Below, piece by piece: positions 24,035 through 33,745 of a stretch of DNA of 42,784 nucleotides. The notes beneath the pieces are model-generated. The model was not told where the DNA came from, made no database searches, and saw only the letters and a program-made list of their open reading frames with translations. The stretch's first letter is position 1; each line of letters starts with the position of its first letter. The position numbers were made by a program, and so were the translations under genes. The DNA is taken from the IMG/VR virus record IMGVR_UViG_3300021957_000089, positions 1 to 42,784 of that record; one strand, written 5' to 3'. Source of the DNA: a virus.

Positions 24035-25797
24035 TGTCTAGAAGAAGAAACTTTGTAAACAGGTCGATGTACAATTATAGTACATCAGGAGGTCCTATTC
24101 AAGAGGACTTTGGTGCTATAGGAGATAAGTTTCTTGCAGGCACTCGATACATCAATCAAGTTAGAGAGCGACAGGTTGAAAAAATACAGAAGAAGCAAGA
24201 AGAGATCATAAATCAAACACAGTTTCCTTTGACAGGTAATGCTGATGTGGATAAGATGTTTGCTAGGACTGGTGAAGCTATTAGGAATGACTTGATGAAT
24301 ATGCGAAAAAAAGTTGGAGTCGACGGTTTTACTATGGCTGATTTTAACGAAGGTTACTCTAACAGCCTTTCATCTGCAAAAACTATCACAGGCGTCAATG
24401 AATGGTCTAAGAATGAGATGGAAAGAATACAGTCGGATGAATCTCTATCTGAAGTAACAAGAGATTTATACATGGAAAATTTGGGTGGTGTTTTTAATCC
24501 TGACTCTGTGTTTGATGTTAGATCAGAAAATGGATCTATAATTATAGACGAAATAAAGGGAAAGGATGAGAATGGCAATCCAATAACACAACAAACGGAT
24601 GTCAAAAGATTCATGATGAATGGATCTCAGGACATTGAAAAATTTGATCCTCTTGATGCTTTTAGTGAATTGCAAGATTTATATATGAGCAAAAACCAAT
24701 CCTTTGAATATAGCCTTGAGGATTTGGAAGGCAACCCTGCTTTACTATCTAAGCATGTTGTTGGAAATCCAGAACAGTTTGGTTCGTTTCTAGAAAACTA
24801 TCTTGACAACTTCGAGTCAAGTGACGAAAAGGTCATTTCATTTATGTATGATGAGATGGGTGTTAGTCTGGGAGAAGGAGGAATGAAGCACAAAGACGGA
24901 AGAGTTATTCTTACGGATGAACAAAGAAAAGAAGCTAAGGAAAACTTTAAAAGATATTTATTAGATAAGGTTGGCGTCAAAGAACAAGGGAGGCTTCAGT
25001 TTGTTCCTCAAAAAAGAACTACCTCTGGAAGATACTCTCCTACGATGACTATTAGTGATGGTAGAAATGTTGTTCCGAGAGGATCATCTAACGCAGGCTA
25101 TGGGCAGTCATTTGGTTTTGAAGATATAGCAAAAACATTTGCTGCTGGAAAAATAGGTCTAACAGCAGCGAATATTGAAGAGGGAATTAGTGCAGTATAT
25201 AATTCAGGATATGATGAATATAGTGAAGTAGTAGACACAAGTGATTTCAAGGATTTTAATAAAGATTTGTTTGACGAATCTGGAAAAAGTCTTGATTACA
25301 ATGTTCCAACATACGATGATTCTGGAGAGTACAAAAATGTTACGTTTCAACATTTTTCATTAGGAACAGACTTGGAAGATTTGGAGGGCAAGATATCTAC
25401 AAATAGTGGATTGAAGTTTAGCTCTTTATCTGGATTAGCTTTTTCAATGAAGTATGAAAATGTAGTTGATGCTGATGGAAACACTGTTATGGTGGCTAAA
25501 CCAGATGCAATAAGAATAACAGGTCCTTCTGTACATCAAAGAACTATCGCTAGCTCATCTGCTGATGCTAAAATAGCAAGCATGCAAACAGGTGGTGTTG
25601 CTGATGTTACAGAGAAATCAATTGTCAGACCAGGCGTCTCTAACGCTCTTTCACCAGATAATGTTGGATATGTTCTTAGACAGCTTTATGATGAGGATCC
25701 AAACCTTCAAGCTTATTACGATGCTTACAAACAACAATATCCTGGAACTTCAGATGTTCAGGCGTTATATGCTATTATTAAAGGTTTAAAATCTTAA
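24034..25797 (+). CDS. Putative internal virion protein, medium
   Basis: A 587-residue hydrophilic protein. It has a basic, Asn/Tyr-containing start (MSRRRNFVNRSMYNY), a helical region with many Gln/Lys/Glu (30-130), then an acidic mixed region and a Gly/Ser/Asp-rich C-terminal half. I do not recognise a catalytic motif. It lies between a small Ala/Gln-rich helical protein and the giant muramidase-containing protein, and is translationally coupled to both (one-base overlap upstream, two-base gap downstream). That is the position of a second ejection or cargo protein. The assignment is by context. Confidence 0.55.
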   Translation: MSRRRNFVNRSMYNYSTSGGPIQEDFGAIGDKFLAGTRYINQVRERQVEKIQKKQEEIINQTQFPLTGNADVDKMFARTGEAIRNDLMNMRKKVGVDGFTMADFNEGYSNSLSSAKTITGVNEWSKNEMERIQSDESLSEVTRDLYMENLGGVFNPDSVFDVRSENGSIIIDEIKGKDENGNPITQQTDVKRFMMNGSQDIEKFDPLDAFSELQDLYMSKNQSFEYSLEDLEGNPALLSKHVVGNPEQFGSFLENYLDNFESSDEKVISFMYDEMGVSLGEGGMKHKDGRVILTDEQRKEAKENFKRYLLDKVGVKEQGRLQFVPQKRTTSGRYSPTMTISDGRNVVPRGSSNAGYGQSFGFEDIAKTFAAGKIGLTAANIEEGISAVYNSGYDEYSEVVDTSDFKDFNKDLFDESGKSLDYNVPTYDDSGEYKNVTFQHFSLGTDLEDLEGKISTNSGLKFSSLSGLAFSMKYENVVDADGNTVMVAKPDAIRITGPSVHQRTIASSSADAKIASMQTGGVADVTEKSIVRPGVSNALSPDNVGYVLRQLYDEDPNLQAYYDAYKQQYPGTSDVQALYAIIKGLKS

Positions 25798-25799
25798 TT

Positions 25800-28700
25800 A
25801 TGAATCCATACGTAGAAAAGAAATTTAGAGATATATATCAATCAAATCCAGATATTTTTGCACAAAAGGATTATCAGAAGATACAAGATATTTTTAATAG
25901 TAAAGGTGGTCACAATATTCCAGACCTAAAGATAGTCCCAAACCTTGTCAATTCTATTTCATTTGAACAACCGTTTGAAGGTATAGAAGATGAAGAATCT
26001 AAAAAAAAAAAGACAAAGCAGACCGAGAGAGCAAAGTTTGTGGATGCAATTCTTCAAGGCGATACGGATTCACTCTTTCCTTCGGAAGAAGAGATCTATT
26101 CATCGGATTCACTCTTAACGGATAACAAAGAATACGTAGACAACTTACTTGATTATGTTGGCAGACTAGAATCTGACAATAGACCAAACGCTTATTTTGG
26201 CGACTATACCTCTGACCAAAAACATGACTTCACAAACATGCCGTTAAAAGCTGTAATGGATTGGCAGAAGAACAATAAGGATGTAGCCGTAGGGAGGTTT
26301 CAGTTCAAAAGACGAACTCTAGAGGATGTTATAAAAAAAGAAGGCATAGATACAAGTAAGCCTTTTACAGATGACTTACAAAGACAATTGGCTATTTCTT
26401 TGCTGAAAAGAAGGGGATTAGAAGATTTTTTGAGAGATCCTGCCAAAAACAGAGATAAGTTTTCTTTAGGACTCGCTAAAGAATTTGCTTCAATTCCTTT
26501 AACGTATGATATTGGAGAAAAAAGAAAAGGAGATTCTTATTATGCAGGAAGCACTTCTAACAAGGCTAGATCTAGTGTAGACGAACTTTCTAACATGTTA
26601 GATGTGGAGACATGGAGAGGCAACATCTCTAAAAACAAAGACATAGATAAAAGACACCAAGAAAAGCTAGAGTATTTTCAAAGAGATACTGAGTTTGGTG
26701 AAGTCAACGCCTCTTTTATAGAAAACAATTTATCTGCTTTTGATAGTGATGAAAAGAATATTCAGATAGCTCTTACTAAAAGATATGGCGACCTGGGATT
26801 TAAGTTCGAACAGGCAGTATCTGGCAGTGATAACATTGTAATTACAGCTCCAAACGGAAAGGTTTCTGAGCCTATAAGTGTGGGAGTAAATGTTGTGGAT
26901 GTGATAGGTGATTCTACATTTGGTTTAAAGAAAAATGTCAAGAACGCAATAGTTGCTAACAGCCCCCTAGCTTCTGCTATGTTAGGCTTGAAAGAATTTA
27001 ATACTGCCGACAAAGGTACTAACAAGGAAGATAAACATATAGCAACAGCAAATTCTATAAAGAAATTTATGGCAGACAACTATTCTGATCCTGCCAAGTT
27101 CTATATAAACTCATTCGATCAAAACCCATATCAAACGGTAAACAAGATTAATCAAGATATTGTTAGAGTAAGCGAAAAGCAACTTGAAGATGCTACGTTA
27201 GATCTAAACATGCTGGAATCTCAGATCGAAAGACTGAGTAAGTTTGATTACGAGACAGGTGCTGGCGGATATACCATTAAAAAAAGGTCAAAAGATTACG
27301 ATCGTTACTTAGAGCTAGAAGAACAAATAGAACAAAAAAAATCAACAATCAACACAAGAGAGGGGCAACAAGAGCGTCTTTCTAGAACTGTGTCCAGGCT
27401 TATTGATGCGTCTGGAGGTTTGGACAGATGGGTAAGCGATGATAAATATGGTGAGCCATTTTTGTCTGACTTGTTAAATTCTGGCATGTTAAGACCAGAA
27501 CACATGATACTTCCATCTGTGAGAGTTCAGGGTAGAAACGTGTCTTATGAGTATTTGAAATCTGTAGTTGATGATTTCACAATGAGAAATGCATATCATA
27601 ACGGTGATGTGGACATACAGGTAGACATGAATACAGACATGTTCTCTAGTGAGCTTGTTAAGGGTATCGTTGATAAAATGTCAAACGACTCTATTGAGTT
27701 GTTAAATAAACAAACGCATGACGGATCTTTAAAAGAAAGAATAGATTACGGAGTAAAATCTCTTGGCATTCCCTTACTAGCTTCGTCATTAGATGTTGTA
27801 ACAAATGTTGCTGAAACTATTTACGATGTAGCCAATCTTCCTGACAGGCTTATGACATATTATAGTTTGCCTGACGACATGGATGAAAAAAAGAAGCAGG
27901 ATAAGGTAGAGTCAATGTTCAATGCACACTTTAATCCCTTGTTCAAGTCAATGAGAGCAGAGGTTCGAAAGCTAAGAGATGAGCAAATAAACACTTCAGG
28001 GTCTATAAGTGATTTTAGTTCTGCATATGAATTGTTCACTAAGGGTGGAGTTGCTGCCGCAGAAAGTCTTCCAATCACTACTTTGTTTGTTTTAGCTCCA
28101 GAAGTTGGATTGTCAGTGGCTGGTTTGAGTGTATATGGAGGTTCTATGAACCAATACATGGAGTATATGAACTTGGCTAGCGACTATAAAAAAGCTAACG
28201 GATATGTGCCTTTGTCTTTGAGAGGATACGAAAACATGACTGTAGACAGAGCTAGGTCTTTGTCTTTAGCGAAAGGAGTTGGAGAGGTAGCAATCACAAG
28301 ATTATTTACATACAACATGCTCAAGGGAATGATGAAGGCATCTAAAGGAGCTGGATACGCCAGCAAAAGAGAGCTTTTAGATTTAGTAAGAGAGTATGGC
28401 AAAGGGCTAAGAGCCAAAGGAACTGGAGTTTTAAAAACAGCAGGTTATGAAATACCTGAAGAAGGGCTTATTGCTATTGAAAATATGTTCGTTGACGATG
28501 TATCAGGAGTACAGAACTATGAGTTTTCTGATTATGTTGAAGAGGTTAAAAACACAAGTGTTGCATCATTATTCACATCTGTTCCTTTAGGTGTTTTAGG
28601 AGCAAACAAAAGAAGTGCTGCAGCAAATGATTATGTTATGAGCCGTGTATCTGACAGGATCATGAGTAAAGAAGAACAGAATCTATCCAACGAATTTAAA

Positions 28701-31700
28701 AATGTAGACTCTGCTATAATGGAGCTGGAGAAGAATGGAAAAACCCCATCTCAAGCTTTAGTAGATAAGAGGCTAGAGTTATCCCAGGCTGTAGTACAAA
28801 ACAAGTTAGATAAAATGGTACAAGTAGCCATATCTGATGATGCAGTTGTAAGAGAAATAGCTTCTTCAGAACTAAAAATAGAAATGTTATCTAATGACTA
28901 TAACAATTCTACTAATGATACAGAGAAAGATTTGTTTAAAAAGAAGCTGACCGAGGAGGTTAAGAAGATAGAAAACAATTCTAAACTAATAAATCCTGAT
29001 TCCTTTTTGCAAAGATCTAAAGAGACAACAGAAATACTTGAGTCACAATACCTAACTTCTGTGGATAAAACAGAAGAAGAGGAGGAGGGAGTTCAACAAC
29101 CTACTCTTGAGCCTGTAACAGAGTTTGATAGTTCTATGCGTCAAGGCGCTACTAATCTAGGATTAATGCGTGACGCAAATAATTCTGGCACCTTATTCGA
29201 TAGGTCACAAAATATATTCACTCGACACGGAGACAAGATCGATGAAATGATTTCTTTTTTAAATCAAAATAATGATTCCTCCATGAATGAGGATCAAAAG
29301 AAAGAGGTTCAGAGATTTTTAGGCAAGCTTTTGACGGACGAAAACGGAAATTTCAAAGCAGATAACTCTGGGTTTTTGAAGACGTACGAGAGGGTTGTGG
29401 AGGCTAATAAAGAGGCAGATAAATTAAATGCCGCCATGCCTTCTAACATGGCAGGCAAGAAGATAAAACCTCAAAGCTTCATAGAGAGTCTTTTTACCAT
29501 AAAAAATGTCGCAATTTCTTCAGTAGAACAAGTTCTTTCTAATATGTTTAAGAACTCTTCTATGAGAATGATTCCCATGACAATATCAAATAACATAGAT
29601 GTTGCCGTAACATCAGCACAAAGGTTTGTTGACGGAAAAAGAAGCCCATACCAAACGCTTAGCTTTTTAGGAGATAAGATTTCCAAATCAAGAAACGAAA
29701 AGTTTCAATCTCTAGAATCTCAGATAGAGAGAGGTATGCTAGCTTTTTTAGGAAAGTATGTGGATCAAGGTAAGCAAGGTAGATCGCTTCAGGAAACAAT
29801 AGATAAGCAATTTCAGACAAAAGTTATAGAGCTACAAAGATACATCACTGAAAAACTATCTAGAGATAATAGCACAAGAGGTAAACAGATCTTTGATGCA
29901 TACTCTAAAGTATATCAGAAAATGGTCGAAGGATCTATAAATTATGGAAATTTAGAGTCAAGAGCAGACGCAGACAATGTTGCTGGTATTAATTATATCA
30001 GAGAAATGTTTGAGGAACAGAAGGGTACGTTTCTAAATCACATGAGAGATTATGTTGGTAACGAACCGACTATGTGGAATAGATTTGCACCCACATTCTT
30101 TGCAAATGTCAACTCTGCTACAAGTGCTGCTACTGCTTTTACAAGTGATTTCGACTATATGAGAGAGCCTGGATCGCCATCTATACTAAGGGAGTCTGGA
30201 GAGCAAATGTCTATTCCTGGAGATCTGTATTTAGAAAACTATGATAGGCTAGCTTTTAAGGTTTTTGAAAACACATTGGCACATGTAGGTGCAGCTCCTC
30301 TAATGTCTAGGTACGAAGGATTAATAAACTCAAAAAAATTCGAAGACTTGTTTGATCAAACTGCATCTAAAAGAGCGTTTTCTAAATCAGACAAAAATGA
30401 TTTCGAGTATATGAAAGAGCTTCTTTTGCAAAAGACAGATAGGCTTAACAAAAGACTTAACAATGTAGGTAGTCAGACGCAAGTGCAAAGGAGTTTTGCT
30501 AATGTTGCAAGAGATATATTTGGAACTATAACTAAAGTAGCTGCAACAAAAAGACTAGCTACAGTAGATATGCGAGTCAAGCAGGCTTATAGTGCTTTGT
30601 TCGCACAGATCCCCAACATGGGTCCACAAGCAAGAACATTTCTTATTTCAAAGACGCTTAACTTTACGATGTTTAAGGGCACGGAAGATGTAAACAATAA
30701 GTTGTACGAAAACGTGCTTAGTAAGAGTGTCACTATGTCCAGGGGAGGTAAATCTGCTTTTACCTTTGGTTATTTAGATAAGGCTAATGTAGAAAAGGCG
30801 CGAACCGTAGCAGGTAAGGTGTCCCAAGGAATAGGGAGTGGAATTAACAAAGGTGCAGATTATTTATTAGAAAGCCTTTTAGCTAATTCTGACCAGTTAG
30901 CAGGTAGAATGACCTTTCTTTCGTTCTACATGGACTATGAAATGAAAAACAATAAGGACGTTCAGAACATGAACGACAAAGAGTTTTGGGACTACACACA
31001 GGAAAAAGTAAACCCTAGAGCTATAGCTTATGCTGATGAACAAGTATCTAGATCTCAAACACAGTCGACTCCATGGAACTTAGGTGGAGTCTTTGGCGCT
31101 GATTCTAGTGAAGGAGGCAAAATGATGGCGCAAGTTTTATTCTTGTTTGGTCGATTTGCATACAACAGAAAAGTAGGTATTGCCAATGATCTTTCTATCC
31201 AGGGCGATGAATATGCATCGGACCAAGACAAGTCAGATGCAAGAAGAAGGATTGTTTCTGCAGGTATAGAGATTGGTGTATTCAAAGCTTTAACACCAAC
31301 GTTCTCTCTCGTGTTTTCAGAATTAATGAGTGGAATGATATCATCTCTACTCGGATACGATGACGAGTTAGATGTGGTTGCAGGTAAATATGCTAATTTT
31401 TACGGCAAATTTACAGGCGAAACTGTTAGTAGACAACAAATGAAACTATACAATTACGATAGAAATCTTAGTAAAGAATTTTTTACGTCAATGGTAGACG
31501 GCATGATGCCATCTCCAACACCATCTTTTTTTAACGATGTGATGTATTCTGTTGTAAACAACAGGTTAAAAGATTTGGGAATAACAAAGGATGATTTATT
31601 CAACATATACAACCCTTCCATGAGGTCCTTAGGCTCTGAGCTTGGGCCTATATCAGAATACGATATTGCTGGAATGATTCTGTCTAATGCAGGTATACTA

Positions 31701-32042
31701 GAGTTGGCGACAGAAGATGTTAGATCTCTAGTAAATGGTCTTGCATACTTTAAGTCTGGAGAAGTTCCTAGTTATATGGGCATTGGAAAAAACAGAATGG
31801 TAGTTGACCAAGCTAAAAAGGCAGCGGATGTTTTACACACTACAGAGTTTTTAAACTTATTGTTTCCGTCTGCAGACCTTGCGAGGTTTAATAGAATACT
31901 AAGAGGTAAGATTGAAAGAGAATACCTCACGACATCTAAAAAAGACGTGCAAGCAATACAGGATATTCCAGAGAAGAAAAAAGGAGGCTTGACCAAAGAC
32001 GCAATAAGAGATAGATTGAACATGGACAAGAAAATAAATTAG
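25800..32042 (+). CDS. Giant internal virion protein with N-terminal muramidase-like domain
   Basis: A 2080-residue protein, the largest in the window. Residues about 108-235 look like a lysozyme/muramidase domain: DYVGRLESDN with candidate catalytic Glu124, MPLKAVMDWQ, VAVGRFQFKRRTLEDVI (from 163), RQLAISLLKRRG and LAKEFASIP. This order is familiar from phage lysozyme-like domains, where the VGRFQF strand follows the active site. The rest is long, helical and charged, with hydrophobic stretches near residues 660-680 and 750-785 that could insert into a membrane. Podovirus ejection proteins of this type open the cell wall locally and form the DNA channel. The gene closes the structural module. 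Its stop overlaps the stop of the convergent nuclease gene. Confidence 0.7.
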   Translation: MNPYVEKKFRDIYQSNPDIFAQKDYQKIQDIFNSKGGHNIPDLKIVPNLVNSISFEQPFEGIEDEESKKKKTKQTERAKFVDAILQGDTDSLFPSEEEIYSSDSLLTDNKEYVDNLLDYVGRLESDNRPNAYFGDYTSDQKHDFTNMPLKAVMDWQKNNKDVAVGRFQFKRRTLEDVIKKEGIDTSKPFTDDLQRQLAISLLKRRGLEDFLRDPAKNRDKFSLGLAKEFASIPLTYDIGEKRKGDSYYAGSTSNKARSSVDELSNMLDVETWRGNISKNKDIDKRHQEKLEYFQRDTEFGEVNASFIENNLSAFDSDEKNIQIALTKRYGDLGFKFEQAVSGSDNIVITAPNGKVSEPISVGVNVVDVIGDSTFGLKKNVKNAIVANSPLASAMLGLKEFNTADKGTNKEDKHIATANSIKKFMADNYSDPAKFYINSFDQNPYQTVNKINQDIVRVSEKQLEDATLDLNMLESQIERLSKFDYETGAGGYTIKKRSKDYDRYLELEEQIEQKKSTINTREGQQERLSRTVSRLIDASGGLDRWVSDDKYGEPFLSDLLNSGMLRPEHMILPSVRVQGRNVSYEYLKSVVDDFTMRNAYHNGDVDIQVDMNTDMFSSELVKGIVDKMSNDSIELLNKQTHDGSLKERIDYGVKSLGIPLLASSLDVVTNVAETIYDVANLPDRLMTYYSLPDDMDEKKKQDKVESMFNAHFNPLFKSMRAEVRKLRDEQINTSGSISDFSSAYELFTKGGVAAAESLPITTLFVLAPEVGLSVAGLSVYGGSMNQYMEYMNLASDYKKANGYVPLSLRGYENMTVDRARSLSLAKGVGEVAITRLFTYNMLKGMMKASKGAGYASKRELLDLVREYGKGLRAKGTGVLKTAGYEIPEEGLIAIENMFVDDVSGVQNYEFSDYVEEVKNTSVASLFTSVPLGVLGANKRSAAANDYVMSRVSDRIMSKEEQNLSNEFKNVDSAIMELEKNGKTPSQALVDKRLELSQAVVQNKLDKMVQVAISDDAVVREIASSELKIEMLSNDYNNSTNDTEKDLFKKKLTEEVKKIENNSKLINPDSFLQRSKETTEILESQYLTSVDKTEEEEEGVQQPTLEPVTEFDSSMRQGATNLGLMRDANNSGTLFDRSQNIFTRHGDKIDEMISFLNQNNDSSMNEDQKKEVQRFLGKLLTDENGNFKADNSGFLKTYERVVEANKEADKLNAAMPSNMAGKKIKPQSFIESLFTIKNVAISSVEQVLSNMFKNSSMRMIPMTISNNIDVAVTSAQRFVDGKRSPYQTLSFLGDKISKSRNEKFQSLESQIERGMLAFLGKYVDQGKQGRSLQETIDKQFQTKVIELQRYITEKLSRDNSTRGKQIFDAYSKVYQKMVEGSINYGNLESRADADNVAGINYIREMFEEQKGTFLNHMRDYVGNEPTMWNRFAPTFFANVNSATSAATAFTSDFDYMREPGSPSILRESGEQMSIPGDLYLENYDRLAFKVFENTLAHVGAAPLMSRYEGLINSKKFEDLFDQTASKRAFSKSDKNDFEYMKELLLQKTDRLNKRLNNVGSQTQVQRSFANVARDIFGTITKVAATKRLATVDMRVKQAYSALFAQIPNMGPQARTFLISKTLNFTMFKGTEDVNNKLYENVLSKSVTMSRGGKSAFTFGYLDKANVEKARTVAGKVSQGIGSGINKGADYLLESLLANSDQLAGRMTFLSFYMDYEMKNNKDVQNMNDKEFWDYTQEKVNPRAIAYADEQVSRSQTQSTPWNLGGVFGADSSEGGKMMAQVLFLFGRFAYNRKVGIANDLSIQGDEYASDQDKSDARRRIVSAGIEIGVFKALTPTFSLVFSELMSGMISSLLGYDDELDVVAGKYANFYGKFTGETVSRQQMKLYNYDRNLSKEFFTSMVDGMMPSPTPSFFNDVMYSVVNNRLKDLGITKDDLFNIYNPSMRSLGSELGPISEYDIAGMILSNAGILELATEDVRSLVNGLAYFKSGEVPSYMGIGKNRMVVDQAKKAADVLHTTEFLNLLFPSADLARFNRILRGKIEREYLTTSKKDVQAIQDIPEKKKGGLTKDAIRDRLNMDKKIN

Positions 32043-32491
32043 TTAAATAAGCTCTTGATGTTTTTAATGACCTCTGAGCAATCTTTCTGATTTCTTGGCA
32101 TAAATAGAGTTGCTTTTATGTTTTCGTCCATTAGGTGCTTCTTAAATAGCTTCCAGCGTAAAGGAAAAGCTTCGTTAGGATTTCCCTTGCATTCTATTAT
32201 AAATCGAGGTGGGTCGTTTCTGTCTATAAAGTCTGGTGTGTATTTAATTGGCAAGACCTTTTTGTTGCCTCTATCGTGCAGCTCTTTTCTAGTCTTAGTT
32301 TTTTCGTAACTTGCAGCTTCAAAATCAAATCCCTCAACTATTTCGTATGTTTTACCTTCGTAGTCTACTGCTATTTTTTCTTGGCACAATAGTTTGTACA
32401 TGTGCATTTCTAATTTGGAGGCAAATTGTACTCCTTTATACTTTACTTTCGTTGATCGAGTTATTTGTCGACTTTTTAGCTTCCTTCTCAT
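32039..32491 (-). CDS. PD-(D/E)XK endonuclease, possible Holliday-junction resolvase
   Basis: A 150-residue protein. It has a basic N-terminus, GVQFASKLEMHMYKLL with a candidate catalytic Glu, then KYTPDFIDRNDPPRFIIECKGNPNEAFPLR-type spacing, where PDF supplies the Asp and IECKG the Glu-x-Lys pair. FPLRWKLFKKHL follows. This is the signature of small phage nucleases of the T7 endonuclease I/DUF1064 type, which resolve branched DNA before packaging or degrade host DNA. It is the last gene of the minus-strand module. The stop overlaps by 4 bases with the stop of the giant ejection protein, and the start overlaps the YkgJ-like gene by 4 bases. Confidence 0.75.
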   Translation of the reverse strand: MRRKLKSRQITRSTKVKYKGVQFASKLEMHMYKLLCQEKIAVDYEGKTYEIVEGFDFEAASYEKTKTRKELHDRGNKKVLPIKYTPDFIDRNDPPRFIIECKGNPNEAFPLRWKLFKKHLMDENIKATLFMPRNQKDCSEVIKNIKSLFN

Positions 32492-32772
32492 AATTCTACT
32501 CTTTCGTAATCAGAATTGTCTTCATCCATCCATTCATTGCAAATGGATGCAACTTCCTTGTAGTATTTGTCTTTAGGTAAATCCCACTTCGAGTGATCAA
32601 CGATACATATCTCTGGTCTGTCCTCGTATATTTCGCATGTATTATCCTCTTTTAGGTTCGTACAATGGCCTTTATCATTCAAGGACAATCCGTTTTTTTC
32701 TATTACCTCTTCAGGTAATATATTTAATCTTCTGCAGCAAGCACCGCAAGATGTGCATGGGAATTTATTCAT
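32488..32772 (-). CDS. YkgJ-type cysteine cluster protein
   Basis: A 94-residue protein with eight cysteines in the order of the YkgJ family: FPCTSCGACC (Cys6, 9, 12, 13), GHC (37), NTCEIYEDRPEIC (46, 56) and Cys78. The family is described as a metal-binding (zinc or iron) cluster domain of unclear biochemical role. There is no signal peptide, and the protein is acidic at the C-terminus. It lies between a nuclease and a small unknown gene, overlapping both by 4-8 bases, so all three are probably made together. No specific function can be given beyond metal binding. Confidence 0.75.
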   Translation of the reverse strand: MNKFPCTSCGACCRRLNILPEEVIEKNGLSLNDKGHCTNLKEDNTCEIYEDRPEICIVDHSKWDLPKDKYYKEVASICNEWMDEDNSDYERVEL

Positions 32773-33220
32773 CTAAATCTATTACATATAATATTCCTCT
32801 AACCCCAGACTGTGCGAACAGGTCTTTGGCTTCTTTTTCATTTTTAGCAAAGACACATTCGTCTTCAGTTACAGGCTCTACGCCTTCTGTTGTTCTTATC
32901 TCTCCAGTACAAGGTACATATTTTTTTAAACTATTAATACCGTTCCAGTAAAGAAGCTCTCTAAACTCCTGAAAGAAGCCAAATGAATCATGCAGGTAAA
33001 GCACTGCATCCTTAATAGTCATACTTTCTCTCTCAACAAGTCTTTGTACCTGGCTGTCCTTAAAGTAAGAAACGTATGTTTCTCCTTGTGAAATTAAATT
33101 AACATACATGTAGTGATCATCAAGATTATCTAACACTTCACTGGCTGAAAGAAACTCGTAATACATGAATTCCTGCATTGTAGTTAGAGTTGTACTATAA
33201 ATGATTTTATTATACCTCAT
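32765..33220 (-). CDS. Small hypothetical protein downstream of an early terminator
   Basis: A 151-residue acidic protein from the ATG at 33220 (MRYNKIIYSTTL). A longer frame reaches 33283, but that start would place the first codons inside a strong minus-strand terminator (33234-33268), so I chose the shorter form. The sequence shows a Tyr-rich N-terminal third, TIKDAVLYLHDSFGFFQEF and a Val/Glu-rich C-terminus (EKEAKDLFAQSGVRGILYVI) resembling a small alpha/beta domain. I do not recognise the family. Lying after the terminator, it and the two genes below it depend on read-through or an unseen promoter. Confidence 0.55.
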   Translation of the reverse strand: MRYNKIIYSTTLTTMQEFMYYEFLSASEVLDNLDDHYMYVNLISQGETYVSYFKDSQVQRLVERESMTIKDAVLYLHDSFGFFQEFRELLYWNGINSLKKYVPCTGEIRTTEGVEPVTEDECVFAKNEKEAKDLFAQSGVRGILYVIDLDE

Positions 33221-33233
33221 GTTGTAAAAATAC

Positions 33234-33268
33234 AAAAAACTCCCACCAACTATATTTGCTGATGGGAG
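33234..33268 (-). terminator. Rho-independent terminator of the early operon
   Basis: Read on the minus strand, CTCCCATCAGC (33268-33258) pairs with GTTGGTGGGAG (33250-33240) over 11 pairs including two G-T, with the loop AAATATA, followed by six T. It lies after the small membrane-protein gene and separates three distal genes from the main early unit. Confidence 0.9.
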
Positions 33269-33296
33269 CTTTGAAACAAACATCTATATGAAAAAG

Positions 33297-33473
33297 CTAA
33301 TCTAAGCTCTTGTACCAAATTACGGAAAATCCGAATATAAACAAAAGAAATTGCAACATATGTACAGATTCTCCATCTTCCTTGAAGTCTTCTAGATCAT
33401 AATCCATGTATGTATCCCAGTAATTAACACCTACTGCAAGTCCATATACAGGAAAAATTCTTATTTCAATCAT
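33297..33473 (-). CDS. Small membrane protein
   Basis: A 58-residue protein beginning MIEIRIFPVYGLAVGVNYW, with a C-terminal hydrophobic segment (LQFLLFIFGFSVIWY) that should span or enter the membrane, and an acidic stretch between the two. The ATG at 33473 overlaps the stop of the upstream gene by 8 bases, which fits translational coupling better than the in-frame ATG at 33494. Similar short proteins occur in Bacteroidota phages as I remember them, without known function. Possible roles include lysis timing or superinfection exclusion, but nothing in the sequence decides this. Confidence 0.5.
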   Translation of the reverse strand: MIEIRIFPVYGLAVGVNYWDTYMDYDLEDFKEDGESVHMLQFLLFIFGFSVIWYKSLD

Positions 33474-33690
33474 CTGATTTATTATTAGTTCCATCCGTCT
33501 TCCCAGAATCTTGACTCATAGTTTCCTTGAATTCCTCTAGTGCCTTGTCGTAACCATCCAGTTTTTTCATCACTTCGTGTAGACCTACGTAAATCCTCTG
33601 CAAATTCTCTACAGTATGCTGAAGAGCTATTAGGTTTGCTTGTGTTTGTATTGTTTTGTTTTTTATTTTTACTAGCTCCTGTTCTTTCAT
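33466..33690 (-). CDS. Small coiled-coil protein
   Basis: A 74-residue soluble, largely helical protein with heptad-like spacing of Leu, Ile and Val over residues 3-55 (QANLIALQHTVENLQRIYVG), followed by a Ser/Asp/Lys-rich tail. It is the first gene after the promoter at 33746-33775 and is coupled to a small membrane protein by overlapping start and stop. An interaction with that membrane protein is possible. A parallel frame over the same bases (33485-33697) has no such pattern and is a shadow. Confidence 0.55.
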   Translation of the reverse strand: MKEQELVKIKNKTIQTQANLIALQHTVENLQRIYVGLHEVMKKLDGYDKALEEFKETMSQDSGKTDGTNNKSDD

Positions 33691-33745
33691 GATTCATTGA
33701 TGATAGTGATTACAAATCGGTTTTATTAAAAAATAAAATTCTTAT

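Noticed and set aside
32394-32951. Plus-strand open frames opposite the nuclease and YkgJ-like genes
   Set aside because: They are complementary-strand shadows of genes with clear cysteine and nuclease motifs.
33485-33697. Alternative frame over the coiled-coil gene
   Set aside because: The frame 33466-33690 shows heptad spacing and couples to the next gene. The alternative has a scrambled Ser/Asn/Arg-rich sequence.
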